Notes: generated from the letters alone by a model not told the origin. A stretch of DNA of 64,000 bases from an uncultured Rhodospirillaceae bacterium (GCA_937927415.1 CALBDS010000004.1:372001-436000); one strand, 5' to 3'; shown: positions 45,098 through 54,433, numbered from the stretch's first letter. Made by a program: numbers and translations.

Positions 45098-46218
45098 GGG
45101 GCGGGGGGTGCGGACGCCGCCTTTTCCGCTTCGATCTCGGCCACCTTCCGTTCGACCAGCCCGGCCAGATGCTCCACGATGTCGGCATCCTTCAGCCGGT
45201 GGTCGGTCAGGCCCGACAGGTAGACCTGATGGGTGTTGTTGCCGCCGCCGGTCAGGCCGATGTCGGTTTCCCGCGCCTCGCCCGGCCCGTTGACCACGCA
45301 GCCGATCACCGACAGGGTGAGCGGGGTGGTGATGTGGGCCAGCCGCTTTTCCAGCGCGTCCACGGTCTTGATGACATCGAAATTCTGCCGGGCGCACGAC
45401 GGGCAGGAAATCACCGTCACCCCGCGCCGCCGCAGGCCCAGCGTCTTCAGCAGGTCATAGCCCACCAGCACCTCTTCCGCCGGCTCCGCCGACAGCGAGA
45501 CGCGCAGGGTGTCGCCGATGCCCGACCACAGCAGCATCCCCAGCCCCACCGAGGATTTCACGGTTCCGGCGCGCAGGCCCCCCGCCTCGGTGATGCCGAT
45601 GTGCAGCGGGTAATCGCACGCCTCCGCCAAACCCTGATAGGCGGCGACGGCCAGGAAGACGTCGGACGCCTTCACCGAGATCTTGAATTCGCGGAAATCA
45701 TGGTCTTCGAGGATGCGCGCGTGGTTCAGCGCGCTTTCCACCATCGCCTCGGGGCACGGCTCCCCGTATTTCTCCAAGAGGTCGCTTTCCAGCGAGCCGG
45801 CGTTGACGCCGATGCGCATGGAGCAGCCGTAATCCTTGGCCGCCTGCACCACCTCCCGCACCCGCTCGGCCGAGCCGATGTTGCCGGGGTTGATGCGCAG
45901 GCAGGCGGCACCGCTCTGCGCCGCCTCGATGGCGCGCTTGTAGTGGAAATGGATGTCGGCGACGACGGGCACATTGACCTGCCGCACGATCTCCTTCAGC
46001 GCCAGGGCCGATTCGCGGTCGGGGCACGACACCCGCGCGATGTCCACCCCCACCCGCTCCATGGAGCGGATCTGTTCCACCGTCGCGGCCACGTCGGTGG
46101 TCGGGGTGTTGGTCATGGACTGCACCGAAATCGGCGCATCGCCGCCCACCAGCACCGACCCGACGCGGATCTGGCGGGATTTGCGGCGCTGGATCTGGCG
46201 ATAGGCTCGCACGCTCAT
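45094..46218 (-). CDS. ispG: 4-Hydroxy-3-methylbut-2-enyl diphosphate synthase
   Basis: A 374-residue [4Fe-4S] enzyme of the methylerythritol phosphate pathway to isoprenoids. It begins MSVRAYRQIQRRKSRQIRVG. The cluster ligands are in VISCPSCARQNFD and in IGCVVNGPGEA, with GDAPISVQSMTNTPT near the N-terminus. It lacks the extra middle domain of plant and Chlamydia forms. Its stop overlaps the hemA GTG (GTGA at 45097-45094), giving a coupled ispG-hemA-prfA series. Confidence 0.97.
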   Translation of the reverse strand: MSVRAYRQIQRRKSRQIRVGSVLVGGDAPISVQSMTNTPTTDVAATVEQIRSMERVGVDIARVSCPDRESALALKEIVRQVNVPVVADIHFHYKRAIEAAQSGAACLRINPGNIGSAERVREVVQAAKDYGCSMRIGVNAGSLESDLLEKYGEPCPEAMVESALNHARILEDHDFREFKISVKASDVFLAVAAYQGLAEACDYPLHIGITEAGGLRAGTVKSSVGLGMLLWSGIGDTLRVSLSAEPAEEVLVGYDLLKTLGLRRRGVTVISCPSCARQNFDVIKTVDALEKRLAHITTPLTLSVIGCVVNGPGEARETDIGLTGGGNNTHQVYLSGLTDHRLKDADIVEHLAGLVERKVAEIEAEKAASAPPAP

Positions 46219-46267
46219 GACAGTGAACCTGTAATGTCTTGAACCGGAGGGGAAAGCGGGCGGACGA

Positions 46268-47416
46268 TCAGTGGGGCTGTTTGGCGGCCAGCCCGTCCAC
46301 CGACACGTCGCGCATCACCTGCCCGGTGCTGCCCAGCGGGGCGCCGGGCACGCCGCCGACGATGGGGATCAGCCCGCCGCCGTTGCCGGTGCGCAGCTTC
46401 AGCCCCGTCTTGTTGTCGGGCACGCGGTAGACGTCGCCGGGCTTCATCACACGGGAGAAGAGTTCCGAATTGCCGTCGCGGATCTGCAGCCAACTGTCCT
46501 GAGTGGCGCGGATCTGGACGTGGGCGTTGGCGTTCTGGCTGCCGAAGGTGCGCTTGGGCGGCCCCAGATCCGCCGGGGGTTCCGCCGCCGCGGCCACCGT
46601 GGGCACCGCCGGCGCGCTGCCCGCCAGGGGCGTGGGATCCTGGGCCTCCGTCTCGTCGTCGCCGTCGTCGCCACCGGCCGGGGCGGTGGCCGCCGTGGCC
46701 GCGGCAGGCGGCGGGGCCGGAGGCTTGGTTCCCGGCGCCACCGGCAGCGGCGACAGGGACGCCGACACCGATGCGGGCGGGGCCGGAGTGGACGAGGTGG
46801 GAGCGGGCGGCGTGGGGGCAGCCGATGCCGACGGGGCGGGGGCCGGAGACGGCGGGGCCGCCACCGGGGCCGGAGCGGCGGGCGCCGGGGCCGGCGGGCG
46901 CGCCGGAGCCGCAGTGGGATCGGGCAGCGACCGGGTGTCCAGCAGCGCCACCAGCCGTTCGGGCAGGGCCGGGACCAAATCGGCGATGGAACGGTCGGTG
47001 GCCGACAGGTAATACCACACGCCGTACACCACCCCGGCCACCACCAGCGCGCTCAGCAGCAGCGCCCCGCCGGGCACGCGCCCTTCGGGAACCGGGGTGG
47101 GCAGGTAGATTTCCATGCGCGGCGGGCTGGCCGCCGCCTCTTCCTTGAAGCGGCGCAGAACGGCGTCGGCGTCCAATTGCAGGAATTCGGCGTAGGACCG
47201 CACGAAACCCGAGGCATAGGCCGTGCCGGGCAGATCGCCGTACCGCCCATCCTCGATGGCCTGGAGGAAGACGAAACGGATGCGCAGCGTGTCCGCCACG
47301 TCGCGCAGATCCACGCCCAACCGCTGGCGTGCTTCCCGCAGGACGGCGTTGATGGGCTTGGCCGCGGAACGGGTGTCGTCCCCATGGGTGCCGCTGTGGA
47401 TGACGTCGTGAGCCAT
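46268..47416 (-). CDS. RodZ-like HTH membrane protein
   Basis: A 382-residue protein with an N-terminal RodZ-type helix-turn-helix (about 22-90, VLREARQRLGVDLRDVADTL and YASGFVRSYAEFLQLDADAV), one membrane helix (about 117-137) and a Pro/Ala-rich linker (about 165-270). A C-terminal periplasmic DUF4115-like domain (about 300-350, RATQDSWLQIRDGNSELF and GLKLRTGNGGGL) follows. RodZ ties MreB filaments to the cell wall machinery in rod-shaped cells. It lies upstream of ispG by 49 bases, on the same strand, a common alphaproteobacterial order. Confidence 0.88.
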   Translation of the reverse strand: MAHDVIHSGTHGDDTRSAAKPINAVLREARQRLGVDLRDVADTLRIRFVFLQAIEDGRYGDLPGTAYASGFVRSYAEFLQLDADAVLRRFKEEAAASPPRMEIYLPTPVPEGRVPGGALLLSALVVAGVVYGVWYYLSATDRSIADLVPALPERLVALLDTRSLPDPTAAPARPPAPAPAAPAPVAAPPSPAPAPSASAAPTPPAPTSSTPAPPASVSASLSPLPVAPGTKPPAPPPAAATAATAPAGGDDGDDETEAQDPTPLAGSAPAVPTVAAAAEPPADLGPPKRTFGSQNANAHVQIRATQDSWLQIRDGNSELFSRVMKPGDVYRVPDNKTGLKLRTGNGGGLIPIVGGVPGAPLGSTGQVMRDVSVDGLAAKQPH

Positions 47417-47573
47417 GGTTGTGTCTGCCCGGTGTCTCTTGCCCAGAATGATGACTGCGGTGAAGCTCACCCGGATGGGGTTGCGCGCCCGGATAACTCC
47501 GCCGCTCGCCCGACGGCCCCCCGTTATGCGCCCGAACGCCCCGGCGGCGCAAGCCGGGGCACCCCTGCCAGAA

Positions 47574-47644
47574 GATCACGCCCGTGATCCATTTTTAGAG
47601 GATCACGCCGTGATACATTTCTAAAGGATCACGCCGTGATCCAT
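47574..47644. repeat. Three tandem copies of the ptsP 3' end
   Basis: GATCACGCCGTGATCCAT or a one-base variant occurs at 47574-47592, 47601-47618 and 47627-47644, spaced 27 and 26 bases apart. On the minus strand each copy begins ATG-GAT/TAT-CAC and repeats the last coding residues of ptsP. The first two copies reached, reading leftward, end CTT-TAG and CTC-TAA. Each unit is also an inverted repeat (GATCACG/CGTGATC), so the array is three hairpins after the gene. Confidence 0.85.
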
Positions 47645-49903
47645 GGCAAAGGCCCGTAGCTTGGCCCGCAGGCTGTGGTCGGCGCCGGCCAGCAGGCTGT
47701 TGATGTACTGCCGCAAGGCCCCCGCGTCCAGCGACCGCAGCATGGTCTTGACCGGCCCCACCGACGGCGGCGACATGGACAGGGTGCGGAAACCGATGCC
47801 GATCAGCGCCATGGCGTCCAGCGGCCGCCCGGCCATCTCCCCGCACAGGGACAGCGGCACGTTGTAGGCCCGGCATTCCTCCACCAGCCGTTTCAGCATC
47901 GACAGCAACGCCGGTGACAGCGGGTCATAGCGGGTGGCGGTGCGCGGATTGCCGCGGTCGCTGGCGAACATGTACTGGGCCAGATCGTTGGACCCCACCG
48001 ACACGAAATCCACCCGCGGCAACAGGGCCGGAAGCTGGAACAGCAGCGAGGGCACCTCGATCATCACCCCGCAGCGCAGGCGCGACGGCGGCTCGTACCC
48101 GTCGGCCGGCAGCCGCTTCACCTCCATGTCCAGCAGCTTTTGTGCCTGCCTCAGTTCCGCCACCTCGGCCACCATCGGGAACATCACCGACAGCGGACGC
48201 CCGGACGCGGCGCGCAGCAAGGCCCGCAACTGCTGGCGCAGCAGCGACGGATGGTCCAGCCCGATGCGCAGCGCCCGCCAGCCCAGCGCCGGGTTTTCCT
48301 CGTCCCCCCCGGCGATGTAGGGCAGCACCTTGTCGCCGCCCACGTCCAGCGTGCGGAACACCACCGGCTTTTCCCCCGCCTCGTCCAGGATGCGGGCGTA
48401 AAGCTCGGTCTGCGCCTGCACGTCGGGGTATGACGAGCGCACCATGAAGGGGATTTCGGTGCGGTACAGCCCGATGCCCTCGGCCCCGCTGGCCTGGAGA
48501 TGGGCCAGATCGATCAGCAGGCCACAGTTCAACTGGATGGAGATCGGCACCCCGTCGCGGGTGACCGAGGGCTTGTTGCGCACGGTGGCGAACATCTGTT
48601 CGCGCCGCTCGCGCATCTCCATGCTCTGGGCGAAGGCCATCTGGATGTCTTCGGCCGGGCGGACGAAAACGGTGGAATGGTCGCCGTCCACGATCAGCGG
48701 GTCCAGCGGCTCGATCCGGTTCATGGCGTCGGGCACCTGCACCACCGGAATATCGAGCGCGCGGGCGACGATGGCCACGTGGCTGGACGGCGAGCCTTCC
48801 TCCAGGATCAGCGCCTTCAGCCGCCGCTGGTCGTAATCCAGCAGTTCCGCCGGCCCCATGGACCGGGCCACCAGCACCAGTTCGTCGGGCAGGGTGGCGC
48901 TCTCCGCCTCCGGCTTGCGCCCGGCCAGATGAAGCTGGAGCCGGTTGGTCAGATCCTCCAGATCCATCAGCCGTTCGCGGATGTAGGGATCGGTCAGATG
49001 GCTCATGCGGGCGCGGGTGTCGTTCTGCACCTGCTGCACCGCCGCTTCCGCCGTCAGCCCCATGCGGATCGCCTCGCGGATGCGCGACAGCCACCCGCGG
49101 TCCTCGGCGAACATGCGGTAGGTTTCCAGAATGTCCCGCGATTCGCCCAGACCCGCGCGGGTCAGGGTGGCCAGCAGCGCGTCGATGGCCGAATGCATGG
49201 CGGCCAGCGCCTCGTCCAGCCGTTCCTGCTCGCGGCCGGTGTCGTCGGCCACCATCTGGCGGATGGTCAGTTGCGGGCGATGGATGACCGCCAGCCCCTT
49301 GGCCAGACCGGGGTTCAGCGCGATGCCCGCCAGCCGCGCCGGCAGCAGGGCCACGTCGCCGGTGGAAAACACCTCCTGCGGGCTGACCAGTTCGGCCTGG
49401 GCGACCAGTTCGGCCACCACCATGGCGATGGTCTGGAGGGTTTCCAGTTCCTCTTCCGCGTAGCGGCGGCGGTCCTGGTGCTGGATGACCAGCACGCCGC
49501 GCACCTTGCCGCCGCGCAGGATCGGCACGCCGGCCATGGACTGAAAGCGGTCTTCGCCGGTTTCGGGGCGATAGGCGAAGCTGGGATGGGCCGGGGCGTT
49601 GTCGAAGGCCAGCGGCCGCGCCTGGGCGGCGATGTCGCCGACGATGCCTTCGCCCACCCGCAGGCGGGTGTTGTGGACGGCGGTCTTGTTCAAGCCCTCG
49701 GTGGCGAACAGCTCCAGCACCTCGCCCGCGCGCATGACGTAGCATGAGCAGACGTCGGCGCGCATCTCGGCCCCGATCAGGGTGACGATCTTGTCCAGCC
49801 GGTCCTGGCCCGACCCGGACCCGGCCATGATGTCGCGCAGCCCCGCCAGCAGCCGGCGCGCCGCCTCTCCGTCAAAGGTCATGGTGTCGCTCGTATCAAC
49901 CAT
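47621..49903 (-). CDS. ptsP: PTS-Ntr enzyme I (EI-Ntr)
   Basis: A 760-residue phosphoenolpyruvate-dependent kinase of the nitrogen PTS. It starts MVDTSDTMTF at 49903, with AAGGAAG upstream. An N-terminal GAF domain (about 20-160) senses glutamine in related proteins; then the EI domains follow with the phospho-accepting His375 in SPSSHVAIVARAL and the PEP-binding C-terminal barrel (GIGLYRTEIPFM, then VDFVSVGSNDLAQYMFASDR). It passes phosphate to NPr and on to IIA-Ntr (ptsN at 53924-54382). Its last codons are duplicated in tandem downstream. Upstream on the same strand are a nitronate-monooxygenase-like gene and lysC, a known alphaproteobacterial neighbourhood. Confidence 0.96.
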   Translation of the reverse strand: MVDTSDTMTFDGEAARRLLAGLRDIMAGSGSGQDRLDKIVTLIGAEMRADVCSCYVMRAGEVLELFATEGLNKTAVHNTRLRVGEGIVGDIAAQARPLAFDNAPAHPSFAYRPETGEDRFQSMAGVPILRGGKVRGVLVIQHQDRRRYAEEELETLQTIAMVVAELVAQAELVSPQEVFSTGDVALLPARLAGIALNPGLAKGLAVIHRPQLTIRQMVADDTGREQERLDEALAAMHSAIDALLATLTRAGLGESRDILETYRMFAEDRGWLSRIREAIRMGLTAEAAVQQVQNDTRARMSHLTDPYIRERLMDLEDLTNRLQLHLAGRKPEAESATLPDELVLVARSMGPAELLDYDQRRLKALILEEGSPSSHVAIVARALDIPVVQVPDAMNRIEPLDPLIVDGDHSTVFVRPAEDIQMAFAQSMEMRERREQMFATVRNKPSVTRDGVPISIQLNCGLLIDLAHLQASGAEGIGLYRTEIPFMVRSSYPDVQAQTELYARILDEAGEKPVVFRTLDVGGDKVLPYIAGGDEENPALGWRALRIGLDHPSLLRQQLRALLRAASGRPLSVMFPMVAEVAELRQAQKLLDMEVKRLPADGYEPPSRLRCGVMIEVPSLLFQLPALLPRVDFVSVGSNDLAQYMFASDRGNPRTATRYDPLSPALLSMLKRLVEECRAYNVPLSLCGEMAGRPLDAMALIGIGFRTLSMSPPSVGPVKTMLRSLDAGALRQYINSLLAGADHSLRAKLRAFAMDHGVIL

Positions 49904-50093
49904 GCCCGGCTTCCTTCCACACGCGCTCTGGAATTGCAAGGAACGTTTGCCTGACGGAACATGTCATGGGCGGGGACCAATCGCGCAATGAATCCACCCC
50001 CCGGCGTCCGATGAGGACCCGGCGTCGGGCCAAGATATAGGACGACGGCGGGCGGAAACACGGTGCGGCCGCCCGCAGGACGGCAAAAAAGCG

Positions 50094-51137
50094 TTACCTT
50101 GACACCGCCGGTTCCGGATCGAACCGCCGGCCCAGGCTGGCGACGGCCTGGGCCACCAGTTCGGCGATGATCTCGGCGGCGGGCTGTTCGCGGGTGACCA
50201 GCCCCACCGACTGACCGGCCATCAGAGAGCCGCTGTCAACGTCGCCATCCCGCACCGCGCGGTGCAGGGCGCCGGCCCAATAATGCTCGATTTCAAGCTG
50301 GGCGGCCTCGCGCGTGATGGAGCCGGCGTCCACCTGGGCGGCCAGCGTGCGCTGAAGCTCCAGGAAACCGCGGGTGCCGTCGTTGGCCAGCGCCCGCACC
50401 GGCGGCACCGGCAGGCGGGCATCCACCTGCACCGACGCCTGCGCGTCGCGGGCGGAAGCCTTGATGAAGGCCTGCTTCATCTTCGGGTGCACGATGCTTT
50501 CGGTGGCGCAGACGAAGCGGGTGCCAAGCTGCACCCCCGCCGCCCCCAACTCCAGGAACGACGCGATCGCCTCCCCCCGCCCGATGCCGCCGGCGACGAA
50601 CACCGGCACGTCGCGCACCTCGGGCAGGATCTCCTGCGCCAGGACGGTGGTGCTGACCGGGCCGATGTGGCCCCCGGCCTCGCTGCCCTCGATGATGAGG
50701 GCGTCCACGCCCATGCGCACCAGACGGCGGGCGATCACCGCCGTGGGCGGAAAGGCCAGAACCTTCGCCCCCCCCTCCTTCAGCCGCTGGATGGTGCTGC
50801 CCGACGGCATGCCGCCGGCGATGACCACATGGGACACCGCCAGATCCCGGCACACGCCGATCAGTGCATCCAGGTCGGGATGGACGTTGATGAGATTGAC
50901 GCCGAAGGGCCGGTCCGTGAGCGTGCGGGTGGCGGCGATCTCGGCGGCCAGAGCCTGCGACCCCATGGAACCGCAGGCCAGCACCCCGAAGCCGCCGGCG
51001 TTGGAAATGGCCGAGACCAGATGCCGTTCCGACACCCAGGTCATCGCCCCGCCCATGATGGCGGTGTCGGAGCCGAGAAACTCCCGGCCCCGCCGCCACA
51101 ACTGGTCAAGCCGGCCCCGTCCCTTCGCCTCGGTCAT
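50094..51137 (-). CDS. Nitronate monooxygenase-like FMN oxidoreductase
   Basis: A 347-residue TIM-barrel flavoprotein of the 2-nitropropane dioxygenase/FabK family. Landmarks are IMGGAMTWVSERHLVSAISN, GGFGVLACGSM, VDALIIEGSEAGGHIG and FVAGGIGRGEAIASFLELGA, the last two lining the FMN site. The family includes nitronate monooxygenases and FabK-type enoyl-ACP reductases, and FabK is less likely by context. It starts 19 bases after the lysC stop, so cotranscription with lysC, and perhaps with ptsP 190 bases downstream, is likely. Confidence 0.87.
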   Translation of the reverse strand: MTEAKGRGRLDQLWRRGREFLGSDTAIMGGAMTWVSERHLVSAISNAGGFGVLACGSMGSQALAAEIAATRTLTDRPFGVNLINVHPDLDALIGVCRDLAVSHVVIAGGMPSGSTIQRLKEGGAKVLAFPPTAVIARRLVRMGVDALIIEGSEAGGHIGPVSTTVLAQEILPEVRDVPVFVAGGIGRGEAIASFLELGAAGVQLGTRFVCATESIVHPKMKQAFIKASARDAQASVQVDARLPVPPVRALANDGTRGFLELQRTLAAQVDAGSITREAAQLEIEHYWAGALHRAVRDGDVDSGSLMAGQSVGLVTREQPAAEIIAELVAQAVASLGRRFDPEPAVSR

Positions 51138-51156
51138 GAACCGGCCTCCCCGAGAA

Positions 51157-52392
51157 TCAGGCCGCGTCCAGGCCGTAGGCGGTGTGCAGGGCGCGCAGCG
51201 CCAGTTCGGTGTACTCCTCGGCGATCAGCACGCTGATCTTGATTTCCGAGGTGGAGATCACCTGGATGTTGATGCCCTTGTCGGCCAGCGCCTTGAACAT
51301 GCGCTGGGCAACCCCGGCGTGGCTGCGCATGCCGACACCGATGACCGACACCTTCACCACGTTGGCATCCGACAGCAGGCGCTGATAGTTCAGCAGGCCC
51401 TTGGCCTCTTCCAGCACCTTGACGGCGCGGGCCACGTCGGCCTTGCCCACGGTGAAGGTCATGTCGGTGGACGAGCCGTCCTCCGAAATGTTCTGGACGA
51501 TCATGTCCACGTTGATGGCGGCGTCGGTCAGGGGGCCGAAGATGGCCGCGGCCACACCCGGACGGTCCTCAACGCCGATCAGCGTGATCTTCGCCTCGTC
51601 GCGGCTGTAGGCGATGCCGCTCACCACTTCCTTTTCCACGATCTCGTCCTCGTCAACAACCAGGGTTCCGGGGATGTCACTGCCGGCCGCGGCTTCGAAG
51701 CTCGACAGCACCTGCACGCGCACCCGGTGATTCATCGCCATTTCCACCGAGCGGGTCTGGAGCACCTTGGCGCCCAGGGACGCCATCTCCAGCATTTCCT
51801 CGTACGTGACCTTGGACAGCTTGCGCGCCTTGTTCACGATGCGGGGGTCGGTGGTGTAGACACCGTCCACGTCGGTGTAGATATCGCAGCGGTCGGCCTT
51901 CACCGCCGCCGCCAGCGCCACCGCCGACGTGTCCGACCCGCCGCGGCCCAGCGTGCTGAGGCGGTTTTCGCTGGTCACACCCTGGAAGCCGGCGACCACG
52001 GCGACCTCGCCGGTGGACATGCGCTTTTCCAGCTCGGTCGTGTCGATGGACACGATGCGCGCCTTGGAATGGGTGTCGTCGGTGCGGATCGGCACCTGCC
52101 AGCCCTGCCACGAGCGGGCGGGGATGCCGATGGACTGCAGCGCAATCGCCAGAAGGCCGGTGGTGACCTGTTCGCCCGACGCCACCACCGCGTCATATTC
52201 GCGGGCGTCGTGCAGCTTGTCGATGTCGTTGCAGTGCTTGACCAACTGGTTGGTGACGCCGGACATGGCCGACACCACGACGGCCACCTGGTGGCCCGCC
52301 TTGACTTCCTGCTCGACCTTGCGAGCGACGTTCTTGATCCGCTCGACGTCGCCCACCGACGTGCCGCCGAACTTCATGACGATCCGCGCCAT
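51157..52392 (-). CDS. lysC: Aspartate kinase
   Basis: A 411-residue aspartokinase, first step of the lysine, threonine and methionine branch. It starts MARIVMKFGGTSVGDVERIK at 52392. The kinase domain carries LSTLGRGGSDTSAVALAAAV, and two ACT domains follow (about 265-330 and 340-405), as in the lysine- or threonine-inhibited monofunctional form. An internal start for a beta subunit, known in Bacillus and Corynebacterium, is not obvious. Divergent from ubiG across a 159-base gap. Confidence 0.97.
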   Translation of the reverse strand: MARIVMKFGGTSVGDVERIKNVARKVEQEVKAGHQVAVVVSAMSGVTNQLVKHCNDIDKLHDAREYDAVVASGEQVTTGLLAIALQSIGIPARSWQGWQVPIRTDDTHSKARIVSIDTTELEKRMSTGEVAVVAGFQGVTSENRLSTLGRGGSDTSAVALAAAVKADRCDIYTDVDGVYTTDPRIVNKARKLSKVTYEEMLEMASLGAKVLQTRSVEMAMNHRVRVQVLSSFEAAAGSDIPGTLVVDEDEIVEKEVVSGIAYSRDEAKITLIGVEDRPGVAAAIFGPLTDAAINVDMIVQNISEDGSSTDMTFTVGKADVARAVKVLEEAKGLLNYQRLLSDANVVKVSVIGVGMRSHAGVAQRMFKALADKGINIQVISTSEIKISVLIAEEYTELALRALHTAYGLDAA

Positions 52393-52551
52393 TCCCTCAC
52401 ACCACTTTCCGCCGGCGGCCACAGGCCGGCATGGCCAGACCCCCCGCTCCACCGTTGCCGGCGCGGGGCGGCGTATCCATACTCCGTGTGGCCGGGATGA
52501 AGCAAGGCGCCCGGCGCGTCAATCCGACTCAAAGCCTACAGGAAAATTCCC

Positions 52552-53301
52552 ATGAATGCCCCCGCCGGGACCATCGACGCCGCCGAAATCGCCCGTTTCT
52601 CCGCCATCGCCGCCGAATGGTGGGACACCTCGGGCAAATTCCGGCCGCTGCACAAGCTGAACCCGATTCGTCTGGGCTACATCCGCGACACCATCTGCGC
52701 CCATACCGGCCGCGACCCGCTGGCGCCCCAGCCGCTGGCCGGGCTGTCGCTGGTGGACATCGGCTGCGGCGGCGGCCTTTTGTCGGAACCGCTGTCGCGC
52801 ATGGGGGCCGACGTGCTGGGGGTGGACGCCGCCGAACGCAACGTCAAGACCGCCGCCACCCACGCCGCCGAAACCGGGGCGACCGCCCGCTACCGCACCA
52901 CCACCGCCGAGTCGCTGGCGGCGGAGGGGGCACAGTTCGACGTGGTTCTGGCGATGGAGGTCATCGAGCACGTGGCCGACGTGGATCTGTTCGTCAAATC
53001 CTGTGCGTCGCTGGTGAAGCCGGGGGGGATCCTGTTCTTCGCCACCCTGAACCGCACGGCGAAATCCTTCGCGCTCGGCATCGTCGGGGCGGAATATGTG
53101 CTGCGCTGGCTGCCGCGGGGCACCCACGACTGGCGCCGCTTCCTGCGCCCGTCGGAATTCGCGGCCCATCTGCGCACCCACGGGCTGGCGGTCAAGGGGC
53201 TGACCGGCCTGACCTACGCGCCCTTCGCCGACGAATTCCGCCTGAACCCCAAGGATCTGGATGTGAACTACATGGGCTGGGCGGTGCCGGACCCGGCGTA
53301 A
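52552..53301 (+). CDS. ubiG: Ubiquinone biosynthesis O-methyltransferase
   Basis: A 249-residue class I SAM methyltransferase, UbiG, which catalyses both O-methylations of ubiquinone synthesis. Its start region FSAIAAEWWDTSGKFRPLHK is characteristic, and the SAM loop is LSLVDIGCGGGLLSEPL, with the acidic VLGVDAAERN next. The C-terminal LTYAPFADEFRLNPKDLDVN is also typical. The last 34 bases overlap the convergent Uma2 gene. The pairing of lysC with ubiG is common in Alphaproteobacteria. Confidence 0.97.
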   Translation: MNAPAGTIDAAEIARFSAIAAEWWDTSGKFRPLHKLNPIRLGYIRDTICAHTGRDPLAPQPLAGLSLVDIGCGGGLLSEPLSRMGADVLGVDAAERNVKTAATHAAETGATARYRTTTAESLAAEGAQFDVVLAMEVIEHVADVDLFVKSCASLVKPGGILFFATLNRTAKSFALGIVGAEYVLRWLPRGTHDWRRFLRPSEFAAHLRTHGLAVKGLTGLTYAPFADEFRLNPKDLDVNYMGWAVPDPA

Positions 53302-53834
53302 ACCGCATCCACCGGCACGGCGGCGCCCAGCCCGTCCAGCGGGACGGCGCCGCCGGTGTGGACCATATGGTCCCAGCCGCCGGGGCCGCGGCGGTAATGG
53401 TCGATGCGCCGCGCGTCCTGGGCCACCAGCACAAGGTCGGTCAGGCTGGGGATGCGCTGATAGTTCAGCCGCTTTTCCCGCCGGTCGATGGCCTCGGTCG
53501 ATTCGGACAGCACCTCGACGATGAGCGAGGGGGCATGGACCACGTACGGGTCATCGTCACCCGCGGCACAGGTCACGACCAGATCGGGATAATAAAAGGC
53601 GTTGGCCGCTTCGACGCGGACCTTGACGTCACCGGCGTAGACAGCACAGCCACGCTCCCGTGTCGTCGGGCGCAAAGCTTCCACCAGATTGAGCACGATG
53701 GTGTTATGCCGCCGGGACGCCCCGACCATGGCAAAGACTTCGCCGTCCACATATTCGTGGCGGACGGTGGCGGTGCGTTCGGCGCGGAGATAGTCCGCAA
53801 CCGGAATGCGGGAATACGCAAAAGCTTCCGACAT
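53268..53834 (-). CDS. Uma2 family (DUF820) PD-(D/E)XK protein
   Basis: A 188-residue protein of the Uma2/DUF820 family, common in cyanobacteria and scattered in other bacteria. Typical blocks are RHEYVDGEVFAMVGASRRHN, FYYPDLVVTC and PSLIVEVLSESTEAIDRREK, which supply the Glu, Asp and Glu-Val-Leu of a restriction-endonuclease-like fold. Catalytic activity of the family is unproven. It overlaps the 3' end of ubiG by 34 bases, so the stop regions of the two convergent genes share sequence. Its patchy distribution fits acquisition by transfer. Confidence 0.88.
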   Translation of the reverse strand: MSEAFAYSRIPVADYLRAERTATVRHEYVDGEVFAMVGASRRHNTIVLNLVEALRPTTRERGCAVYAGDVKVRVEAANAFYYPDLVVTCAAGDDDPYVVHAPSLIVEVLSESTEAIDRREKRLNYQRIPSLTDLVLVAQDARRIDHYRRGPGGWDHMVHTGGAVPLDGLGAAVPVDAVYAGSGTAQPM

Positions 53835-53886
53835 ACCGCCATCCTACCGCATCGGTGGGAGGGGAGCGACGGCAAAGACGGCGAAG

Positions 53887-53916
53887 CCCCCCTCTCCCCG
53901 GCGGGGAAGAGGGGGG
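53887..53916. repeat. CCTCTCCCCGGCGGGG-type hairpin repeat
   Basis: CCCCTCTCCCC-GGC-GGGGAAGAGGGG is an inverted repeat with one extra A in the right arm. It shares its core with the last hairpin of the compound element at 5453-5626. It lies between the Uma2 gene and ptsN and may act as the ptsN terminator as well as being a dispersed repeat. Confidence 0.7.
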
Positions 53917-53923
53917 AAGTGGC

Positions 53924-54382
53924 TTACGCCGCGTTGCTGGCTTCCTGCTGGGTCAGCAGCGCATAGATGGCGTCGGCGCTTTCCGAGCCGCGCAGCTTTT
54001 CGCAGACCCCGGTGTCCCGCAACAGACGGGACACACGGGCCAGCGCCTTCAGATGGTCGGCGCCCGCCTGCTCGGGCGCCAGCAGCATGAAGATGAGATC
54101 GACCGGCTGTTCGTCGATCGCGTCGAAATCAATCGGACGCTCCAGCCGGGCGAAGACACCATAAACACGGTCCAGGCCGGAAAGCTTGCCGTGGGGGATG
54201 GCGATGCCATGCCCCACGCCGGTGGTTCCCAGCCGTTCACGTTCCAGAAGGACGTCGAACACGGCCCGTTCGTGCTGGCCGGTCAGGTCCGCCGCGCGCC
54301 GCGCCACTTCCTGCAGGGCTTGTTTTTTCGAACCGGCCCGAAGGTTGGCGATGATGGCGTGCGGGGTGATGAGATCGAGCAT
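53924..54382 (-). CDS. ptsN: PTS-Ntr IIA component (IIA-Ntr)
   Basis: A 152-residue EIIA-Ntr protein, MLDLITPHAIIANLRAGSKK at its start; an upstream GTG at 54394 is in frame but adds only four residues. The phospho-accepting His64 is in GVGHGIAIPHGKL. The protein receives phosphate from EI-Ntr by way of NPr and regulates potassium transport, sigma factor balance and nitrogen genes in other species. It is last in the series rpoN-hpf-ptsN, 51 bases after hpf, the usual gene order. Confidence 0.96.
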   Translation of the reverse strand: MLDLITPHAIIANLRAGSKKQALQEVARRAADLTGQHERAVFDVLLERERLGTTGVGHGIAIPHGKLSGLDRVYGVFARLERPIDFDAIDEQPVDLIFMLLAPEQAGADHLKALARVSRLLRDTGVCEKLRGSESADAIYALLTQQEASNAA

Positions 54383-54433
54383 GACGGTGTGCACCGTTAA
54401 AGTGCCGAAGCCAGGGTTCCGGAGCCTGAAAAA

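Noticed and set aside
47524..47592. 22-codon minus-strand frame beginning in the third ptsP repeat copy
   Set aside because: No ribosome site; it exists only because the repeat copied the ATG of the ptsP end.
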